Part shown: positions 55,401-64,000 of the stretch, piece by piece
Layout of the letters: every line of letters starts with the position of its first letter
Numbering within the stretch: position 1 is the stretch's first letter
Program-made: the position numbers and the translations under genes
Source of the DNA: Branchiostoma lanceolatum
Lineage: Eukaryota > Chordata > Leptocardii > Amphioxiformes > Branchiostomatidae
Direction: 5' to 3'
Assembly: GCF_035083965.1 (NCBI RefSeq)
Contig: NC_089732.1
Location: 6,697,383 to 6,761,382 of the forward strand
DNA: 64,000 nucleotides
The notes under the pieces: model-generated
The model's input: the letters and a program-made list of their open reading frames with translations, nothing else
Databases searched by the model: none
Told to the model about the DNA's origin: nothing

Positions 55401-56527
55401 AATTTTTTTGAAAATTACTTTTTTAAACATTGTTGAATGGCAGCTCCATTTCTTGACTGATATATTAATGTTATAGCCATCATTAAAATGCTCAATCTTT
55501 AATGTTTAACTTTAATTTTTAAGTACAGAGCTTTTAGGGTTGCCATGTTTCATATCTTGATATAGACTGATAATAATCAGGTGAGGTTTTGACAAAAAAA
55601 TTCCCCATGTCTGAAAGGGATTATAGAAAAGAGTTCAGCTACAATCAAGAATGCAGAACATCTTGGCTTGAGAAAATATTGCCCCCCTCCCCCATTCCCT
55701 CTGGTCCACCCTTTGTACATAACAGTAATGTGACGTTTGTGTTGTGTCCTTCCATATTATCCAGTCGCTGGGAGTCGTGGGCAGGCCCTGAGGACAACAA
55801 GTACAGCGCCATGAAGTACACCAAGGGACAGAACTGTTGGAACGGTCCGGACAGGTCTACAGAGGTGGGGACAGGCAAATACTTGTACATACAGGGTTCG
55901 CATGCATGGACATACAGGCTTCTCATATATACAGGCTTCTTGTACATGTACATGGGGCTTCCCATACATGCACATACAGGGTTCTTGTACATGCACATAC
56001 TGGTACAACGTTAACATTCTCGTACAAATATACAGGTTTCTCATATGTGTGTCTTACACACGCACATACAGGTTTCTTTACCGTCTTAAGAAATATATGG
56101 ACGATGTAGGGATGCACAATTTGTGTGGCAGTGCCATTTTTCATATTTCTGTTTTTTATCTATGAATAGATCCAAGGCTGTTTGGTCCAGAGTCATATGT
56201 TTATTTCAAGCTTAATGACTTAAGATTTGGTATGAGCAAATACCCCTAGTATATAAATGTACATGTAGTATGATGTACATGTACATTCCATGAATCAATT
56301 CTTATAAATCTTATGGAGGAAAATTAATAGAAGTGGTGTGAAAGAATAGAAAATTACATTAATTGTACTTTTGTCTCTTCCAGGTCCGTATGACGTGTGG
56401 CATAGAAAACAAGTTGTTATCGGCGTCGGAGCCCAACAGGTGTGAGTACGTGTTTGAGTTCGAGACTCCCGCCATGTGCTCTAAGGAGGTGCCCAACAAC
56501 CCAGAGTTTAGTCATGAAGAGTTATAG
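46450..56527 (+). CDS. PRKCSH: Glucosidase II beta subunit (protein kinase C substrate 80K-H)
   Basis: Sixteen exons: 46,450-46,543; 47,376-47,492; 48,441-48,536; 49,139-49,196; 49,811-49,928; 50,619-50,682; 51,032-51,097; 51,493-51,577; 52,240-52,318; 52,987-53,076; 53,386-53,515; 53,968-54,144; 54,536-54,605; 55,125-55,289; 55,765-55,864; 56,384-56,527. Phases agree throughout; 550 aa. It is the regulatory subunit that retains and assists glucosidase II, which trims glucose from N-glycans in the ER. Order: signal peptide ([13 protein letters not shown], cleavage near AA-VE), [11 protein letters not shown], two LDL-receptor-A-like modules ([16 protein letters not shown]), coiled coil, EF-hand (DLDGDGLVKLEE), Pro/Glu- and Asp-rich acidic stretch (exons 11-12), MRH lectin domain (exons 14-16; [27 protein letters not shown]). 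It ends HEEL rather than HDEL, still an ER-retrieval type. An in-frame ATG at 46,384 would add 22 aa. Confidence 0.95.
46945..47040 (+). repeat. Dispersed repeat, also at 54,785
   Basis: The segment GAAATTGGAGCTGTGCACTTAATT ... TAGATATTTG in PRKCSH intron 1 recurs, diverged, in intron 13 (54,785-54,885). The family was not identified. Confidence 0.5.
47521..47630. repeat. 51-bp tandem duplication, PRKCSH intron 2
   Basis: Two copies of GAGATATCTTATTTAATAAT plus flanking sequence, the second with an extra internal repeat of ATAATATCAGGTGTA. Confidence 0.85.
47640..47960. mobile_element. Nested inverted-repeat elements, PRKCSH intron 2
   Basis: The inner element (about 47,730-47,893) belongs to the ATAAGCC.. 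family of 40,816, with GTACAATGTCAAAGGTGAAGG and its inverse. It sits inside an outer foldback whose arms are CTTTCTGTGGCTAACTC (about 47,677) and GAGTTAGCCACAGAAAG (about 47,938). Confidence 0.6.
49214..49448. repeat. Perfect 235-bp palindrome, PRKCSH intron 4
   Basis: The two arms of 117 bp (49,214-49,330 and 49,332-49,448) are exact reverse complements around a single central base at 49,331. No mismatch was found reading base by base. It is not flanked by an obvious duplication and the arm sequence occurs nowhere else in the window. Either a genuine very recent inverted duplication or a fold-back assembly/cloning artefact. Confidence 0.9.
51990..52070 (+). mobile_element. SINE 3'-end fragment, PRKCSH intron 8
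   Basis: AGCTGGTGTGTTATCCTGAA then GGGCAGTTATACTGGCTATACAGACA is the plus-strand version of the SINE 3' segment at 4,820 and 31,068. Confidence 0.5.
52352..52691. mobile_element. MITE with about 60-bp inverted repeats, PRKCSH intron 9
   Basis: The left end CTTATAACACCCCGACCAAT and the right end ATTGGTCGGGATGTTATAAG continue inwards through CTCTTTGAAACTCAGATTCG and AATCAGCCATGACC and their inverses. A short internal hairpin lies near 52,450-52,490. No ORF. Confidence 0.8.
52687..52868. mobile_element. MITE abutting the previous one, PRKCSH intron 9
   Basis: The ends ATAAGTGGGTTCATG and CATGAACCCACTTAT overlap the right end of the neighbouring MITE by about 5 bp. The interior resembles 42,727-42,935 (GAGGTCAAAGGTAAAG, GATGCATCACACTGC). 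Confidence 0.75.
53779..53890. mobile_element. MITE, TAGCCTGGGTACC family, PRKCSH intron 11
   Basis: The ends TAGCCTGGGTACCATCCTCC and GGAGGATGGCACCCAGGCTA are inverted. The flanks GGATCCCTT and GGATCCCTC match at eight of nine bases. Relative of 13,872-13,992. Confidence 0.85.
54163..54252. mobile_element. MITE, TAGCCTGARTG family, PRKCSH intron 12
   Basis: The ends TAGCCTGAATGTCATCCTGT and ACAGGATGGCACTCAGGCTA are inverted. Flanking 9-mers CACCAATAT and CACAAACAT share seven positions, consistent with an old 9-bp duplication. A fragment of the same family (GGATGACACTCAGGCTA) lies at 2,240-2,256. Confidence 0.65.
55880..56085. repeat. Degenerate minisatellite, PRKCSH intron 15
   Basis: About seven imperfect units of 25-35 bp built on ACATACAGGCTTCTTGTACA with many ACATG-type palindromic words. 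The open frames across it on both strands are by-products of the repeat. Confidence 0.65.
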
Positions 56528-59500
56528 CACGGGGAAAACCACACCAGGAATACTATGTACATCATTCATGCCACCCCTAACTCAGAAATGGACTAGTCCT
56601 TTTACCAGTTTTGAGTTCATTTCTGTAGTTTAAGTCTCAAACGTATTTCCATCTCATTTCTCATCCTTAAGAGTATGTTTCTTTACATGTTATCAAATTA
56701 AAAAAGAACGTAAGAAATTAACTTTAAATGCGGAAATATGTTCCACTAATATAGGAGTATCGGACGAGTCTGCTGTGTCCAATGGAAACTTTTAAAGTCC
56801 ACTTACAGAGCTTGTACATTTATGTCTTTATGTTTCAATGAAAAATGCAGCAAAATCTGAGAGATTCTTTGTGGGTACCTTGAATGGTGTATGGCATTAG
56901 CCTATCTAAAACAGCAGAAGAGTTTATTGTGGTCTATATAGTTTAAAGGATGAGTTAAAATCACTGAGAATGTGTATGTGTGTTAACGAAGCTCTGTTGA
57001 GCACTCTCTGCATTCCTTTGTCAAATAGTGTCCATGTAATTCTATGATATATCATTCTGATGAAACTTTTATTACAGTGTTCATACTTGAAAATAGAATA
57101 TGATTGGACTGTGTAGTAGAATAATTCTACATGATAGTTTCTTTACTATGTGGGTGTCAATATGATGTCATTCTTAGATTTGCTGTTGATTTAAATACAT
57201 TATTCCTTTCCTTGAAAAAAGATGGAATATGATTGGATTTGAAAGGCCACCAATTGCAGACGATGTCATAGATTTGAGGGAATTTTAGCTAGATTGCCCC
57301 TGTAAGCATAGGAAAATTTAATGTGAACTTGCTTGACTTGTCATTCCAGAATGGATCAGTAGGAGGTGTTGTGAGGAATACAGTAGTTTAACCCCTTTGA
57401 AATCTTGAATAAGAGAAGAATTTCTACCTAGGATCAGGAAATTTTCGTTTAGTGGGTGTTCTCAACAGGATTTGTCTTCTCTTCTCTGATTGGCTGAAAT
57501 TAAATTTCAGGGCAAAATAATCAAAGAACATCACTTGGCTCAAAATCAAATACTGGGATAACAAAAATTGAAAAGCTATCTATGAAAGCAGAGGGAGAGG
57601 AAACTAGTAGGATAGTCTATGAAGTTTCAAAATCGTGTTGAACATGTTTATATGGCTTCCAATCTCCAAAACACCCAAAATAGATTGTGGATGCCTCCCC
57701 CAACTTTCATGTTTGTGATCAACTGTTTACTTGATGAGGATTGCTTACAAATCTGTTGTCTGAATAACATATTCCATGAGAGTATGTCTGTAGAAAACAT
57801 AGTTATGAATATCGTTGAATTATTAGTTATGAATCTAATGTCAATATGAAACTTTTCATGAAATATTTGTAATGAATATACAAAATTCTACTTCAGCACT
57901 TAGGAGGCAACGTCAAAGGTCAAAAAAAGAATTTTCAATCAACCTTTTTTGGTCAGGCTTCTTCTAAGACCCAGTTAAAAAGGAAAGTGATCTCGATACA
58001 CTTAAGCTCACTGAAGAAATCTTCCACTGGTCGTGACAGAGAAGACAGACGCTATATACAGTTCATACCAGGATTTGTGAATATGGATCACAGGCACACA
58101 GATTGATCCTTATTCTCAAATGTTGTTCTGGACGGTCCAAATCATTCTCCAATGGGGGATTAATCCCGATCTACTGAATCCACCCAGAGGAATTGTGAAT
58201 GTTGATCAATTCCGTGGCCTGGGTGTATCCTGCTTCGCATTTGAATGGGGTTTAAGAGACCTGACTAGAAAAAAAAACAGAGTTTGGGGAGGAAAGTGTC
58301 ATTTTTAAAGGCAAAATAACAGTCTCTCTATCAAGCAGACCACGTGACACAGACTTCTATTTGCGACGGTTCAAATTGCTAGCAAATGTTTGGGCAAAGT
58401 TGTGATCTCTTTCGTTAGATGATTACTCTCTGTAATGGCATGTCACCCTATACAATAGTAGTGTAAAGGTTCAGAAAAATCAACATTTTGTTTCCACAAC
58501 TAGTGCAGAAAAATGGAGGCCTTAATCGATACTTCTCTGATGTGAAATTATTCTGGAGATATTGTGTGCAGTATTCGTACTAAGCACTCACTACATACAC
58601 ATACTCTATGTGCATGCTGTATAGCAAGTGGGTACCTTGGGGTGTTAAAGGTTAAATACTAAAAGTACTTTTTGTCATTTGTATCTTTCATGGTTAATAG
58701 TCACCTTAGGTTGTTTGGAAAAATCTTTCAATTCCTTTATTGATAATTACTGGAGACAAACTATTCACCCCTCATACTGCTGACCTCTCTGTAACCAATA
58801 CAGTGTTGGGTACATAAATGGGCCCTTGGCAAGGGGGAGGTTAATATGTAGATCATTTCTCCTCTATGTCAAGATGTCAGTACGGCTGGAATGCCCCTTG
58901 TTCTGTATATAATGGCTATTTGTACATGTAGTTCCTATAGATTTCTGGGTAGGTTCTAGAGATTATGACTTATATAGAAATTTCATAATCAGGACATCTC
59001 ATGTTCTGTCAGAGAATCAATCTGACCAAAACAGGTTCACCATCAGATGACAAGAAAGCCCTGTATCTTGAGAGATTTTGTTCTGATACCTAAAGAAATG
59101 CTACAAGTTCTTCTTATTACGTATCACATAGCAAAACCTTGTCCTTTCGTGATTCTGCTTTTATGCATGAGATTTATATGTGTACAGTAAGTTCTATTAT
59201 GTAAAGCATATAGACATCCTTTTGGCTATGTTATTGGCAGGTTGAGTTATGGGACCATTGTTTTTTGGCCTGATATTCTGCTGTGTGCAACTGAAGTCAG
59301 TTTCCGAACTGTCACTGCTTTCGTGTTGGCAAAGACGGTTAGGAAACCGTGGTGTCAGCGTACGTTGCTGGATAACAGGCTTATCATTTTGAAGGCAAAC
59401 TTGTTAAAGGGACTGTTAAATTACTTAATGTCACAGTGCCTGCCATGACTTGCATTTGCTGCTGATTATTAAAAAGGACACACATGACAAGAACCACTGT

Positions 59501-60060
59501 TAAGGATTATAAAGATATCATAGAACTTAGATGATAAACCACTTAATCTAAGGCCACAATTCTCAACTCAGTGTTAGAAGTTAGACTTTTGTGTTGCATT
59601 GGCAAGATGTCATGCTAAGAAATTGGGCAGTCCCTTTTAACATTACATCAAAAATACCATTATGTATTTCTTTGTTAGAAAAGGCTTGTCACAATTCTCA
59701 ATATTACCTGTGAACAATATCAGTTCTGTTGTTGAATTTTCTGTACTCGAATGCATGGAAAAGTATCCATATCAGCATTTAAGTCTATTCTACCAACACG
59801 TAATATGAACCAATGTCTACTTGTGTAGTAGTTTAGTCAAGTAACAGGAGAGGCATTTTCTTTCTACCTCTTAAGAAGGTATGTCATTTATATGAATATG
59901 GAGTTGATAGAATTTTCAATATAGACTCTGACCCTCCCCATATACTGTCTGTTTTGTGACTGAAAAATTACTTAACTTTACTCAATGCTTATGAACGAAA
60001 ATAGATTGTTTCTACATCAAATGGACTTTATTTAGTCGCTCATTATCTAATCTAGCTGGG
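56528..60060. other. PRKCSH 3' flank and intergenic DNA
   Basis: AT-rich; no exon on either strand was recognised, and no minus-strand open frame of note. The PRKCSH polyadenylation site was not identified. Confidence 0.45.
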
Positions 60061-60068
60061 GACTGTTA

Positions 60069-60290
60069 GACACCAGGTACAAGCAGAACAGATGAACAAT
60101 CAGAACTACCCCCTCCTCCCAAAAAGGCCACGAAGCCTGCTTTGTAGGCTAGATATACGGTTCCGTTTTGGTTTTGCATTTTGTCAACGGCGTCCCTAAA
60201 TGCCGGAAACTTCCACAGTACATATAAAGGCATGTCGCAATTATCAATCATAACTGAGGTAGACCTTGAGATGGATAAACTGGTCAACAT
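60069..60290 (-). CDS. Possible 73-aa ORF with YY1-like/Kozak start, unknown
   Basis: The minus strand has GGCGCCGCCATGTTGACC, combining a good Kozak context with the YY1 core GCCGCCATNTTG. It opens a frame MLTSLSISRSTSVMIDNCDM then PLYVLWKFPAFRDAVDKMQN and ends in a Gly/Ser-rich tail and stop. A splice donor-like GGTAGTTC follows the Gly run, so it could also be a first exon. No homolog was recognised and no downstream exon found. It lies downstream of CAPSL in the same orientation. May be non-coding. Confidence 0.25.
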
Positions 60291-60458
60291 GGCGGCGCCT
60301 CGGCTGGGATCAACAGGACGCAAATGGCAGGGCCACACTTTTATATGCAGGACGATTTGTAGGAAGGTACAAGACGACAGACAACCGTTAACTGGAAATT
60401 AAAAATATAATGTTTGTTGTTGGAATGTAGTTCAAGGTCAGGTCTATTGGTAGAGCCC

Positions 60459-62716
<2,258 letters not shown>

Positions 62717-62891
62717 GTTGGTTGGACACAATCAGAGAGAGACAACAAAAACGAGACTCAGGAATGAAGTAAGTAAGCGCGACCGATCACCCGTAACGTG
62801 TTGAAGACACTACTGTTGGTATTTGTGTGGGGCACGCTACACAACAAGCATCCAACGATCCAAGCAAACCGGTCGGACGGATTTACGTACC

Positions 62892-62905
62892 GTCACCATG
62901 ACAAC
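62892..62905 (-). promoter_or_regulatory. RFX X-box-like site upstream of CAPSL
   Basis: GTCACCATGACAAC fits the palindromic X-box GTNRCC-N(0-3)-RGYAAC at all but one position. It lies 176 bp before the start codon. RFX factors drive ciliary genes, consistent with the product. Confidence 0.45.
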
Positions 62906-62916
62906 CAGGTGTGGAA

Positions 62917-63599
62917 CAAAGGATAAAGACAGGTGTGACACAGGGAGGACGTCCCGCCCTACAACACAGCACCTTGTTGTTCTGGTCCGTGGATTTGTTC
63001 TCCGAATTCGGGACGTCTGTCGCGTATAGGACACTGGCGACATTGCGCAATATAGGCCGACCGTGTCTGTGTAAATGAACAGTCGTGCATGTCTCGGCCA
63101 AGTTTGTTCTGGGATGTTTCAGGACCATGCATTACTAGGAACTGGCGCTCCTGCATTTGCGATGCATTCAAGCGAAGATTAACACCGTGAGTGGTGGAAA
63201 CTCTTCCCATATCATCGGCCGAATAAGTGAGTACTGAATCATGATCTTCAGATTGTTATCTGTCAGAAGGTAACATAAAATATAAACATGCACAGACCAA
63301 AAATGTACCGAATATCATGTACAAAACATGGTGTTGGCTTATATGAATTTGTGTGGCAATTTTGGAAGGGTGTGACATTCAGTTGCAAATTTGCAGTTAC
63401 TTCCCCCCTTGCATTGCAAACATTGTATTAGAAACACTGTGTCATTGTAGCATCCAAGAACCGATATCAAATTAGGTAGATTTTGATAAGATTAGATTTA
63501 TAGCCGTAGGTCTTGAAAAGTTTGCAATTGCGCTATTCATACACGAAATATTCACCGAGGCCTTCGCACAGCGAAAACTGATAATACATGTTCATGTGT
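62917..63599. other. Upstream of CAPSL, nothing else recognised
   Basis: No coding exon on either strand and no repeat boundary were recognised; overlapping open frames near 62.8-63.2 kb lack any motif. Confidence 0.4.
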
Positions 63600-63608
63600 A
63601 TCATAAGC

Positions 63609-63806
63609 TAGCCTCTAACAGGCCTTTCTACGGGGGTATGGATCGTAGAATTCGGGGGAAAAGGAATGACTGGCCAGTAAGTAGAGTTAGTCCACGGTAA
63701 GGTATATATTTCCCTCGTGGAGCTTGTAAATGAAACCCTCTGGTGTCCAAACTGCTTCCCTGGTAAATATCTCCCTATAGCTGGTGTAGTTATCTGGTAG
63801 AGACTG
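63609..63806. mobile_element. MITE, TAGYCTCTACCAG family, 9-bp TSD with one mismatch
   Basis: The left end TAGCCTCTAACAGGCC and the right end CTGGTAGAGACTG are flanked by ATCATAAGC (63,600-63,608) and ATTATAAGC (63,807-63,815). Subterminal GAAACCCTC and GTAGTTATCTGG resemble the other copies. Confidence 0.7.
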
Positions 63807-64000
63807 ATTATAAGCTGTATGTATGGCTGTTTCAACAGTGCGGACTTTCTCGTCGCATCAGCTTCATATATATATACTCAGCTTCAGATGTCGACTTAGT
63901 GTAGTGAATAATGCATCTACATAACTTTCTTTGGGTACGCTCCCTGAGCAGACATTAATGAATATCATATCGTCCAGACACCAAAGCATGTCTTTCCGAT

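Noticed and set aside
55645..56144. Overlapping open frames of 70-140 codons on both strands rich in Cys, Met, Tyr and His
   Set aside because: They run across a degenerate ACATACAGG minisatellite in PRKCSH intron 15; the periodic sequence keeps several frames open without coding meaning.
60181..60402. Plus-strand open frame containing MAAPRLG
   Set aside because: No Kozak or splice support beyond the shared YY1-like patch; the opposite-strand frame is the slightly better candidate and is itself weak.
62823..63210. Overlapping open frames on both strands upstream of CAPSL
   Set aside because: Basic, motif-free, in three frames at once; likely chance frames in GC-richer promoter-proximal DNA.

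Overview
The window looks like genomic DNA from an invertebrate chordate, most likely a cephalochordate (amphioxus, Branchiostoma-type). The genes have many exons with GT-AG introns of a few hundred bases to about 2 kb. The gene set is chordate-like: a somatostatin-type receptor, an IFI44-type TLDc-GTPase, glucosidase II beta and calcyphosine-like. The intergenic DNA is crowded with short inverted-repeat transposons, 5'-truncated LINEs and tRNA-derived SINEs. The species call is an inference; no diagnostic marker was searched.

Layout. 1-10.2 kb is gene-poor and repeat-rich: a 3.1 kb TTAA-flanked element with long inverted ends, several foldback elements, and LINE remnants at 7.0-7.3 and 8.2-9.1 kb. 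10.57-11.66 kb (-) is an intronless somatostatin/allatostatin-C-type GPCR. 12-19.6 kb holds only repeats and LINE fragments. 19.64-20.71 kb (+) is an intronless 356-aa gene of unknown function. 24.6-37.6 kb (-) holds two tandem seven-exon genes whose exons join to exactly 529 codons each. They encode single-pass membrane proteins with an FkbM-type methyltransferase domain followed by a region that reads like a catalytically dead NodB/CE4 polysaccharide-deacetylase fold. A 105-bp remnant of a third copy lies at 40.4 kb. 40.6-45.3 kb (-) is an eight-exon IFI44/IFI44L-type gene (TLDc plus GTPase, 524 aa). 46.45-56.5 kb (+) is PRKCSH, 16 exons, 550 aa, with all splice phases consistent. 60.46-62.72 kb (-) is a four-exon calcyphosine-like gene (CAPSL, 207 aa).

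How the genes relate. Apart from the tandem pair there is no obvious shared pathway. IFI44L and PRKCSH are divergent with 1.2 kb between their start codons and contrasting promoters: TATA plus a 5' UTR intron for IFI44L, and CCAAT/NRF1-like/YY1-like for PRKCSH. PRKCSH and CAPSL are convergent. PRKCSH acts in ER glycoprotein quality control, CAPSL is an EF-hand protein with an RFX X-box-like site upstream, and the IFI44-like protein is a candidate innate-immune GTPase.

Most notable observations: the FkbM plus pseudo-NodB fusion and its tandem array; a family of small inverted-repeat elements (TAGYCTCTACCAG ends) with 9-bp target duplications readable at four insertions; a mathematically perfect 235-bp palindrome inside PRKCSH intron 4; and a TA-flanked MITE present in one tandem gene copy but absent from the same site in the other.
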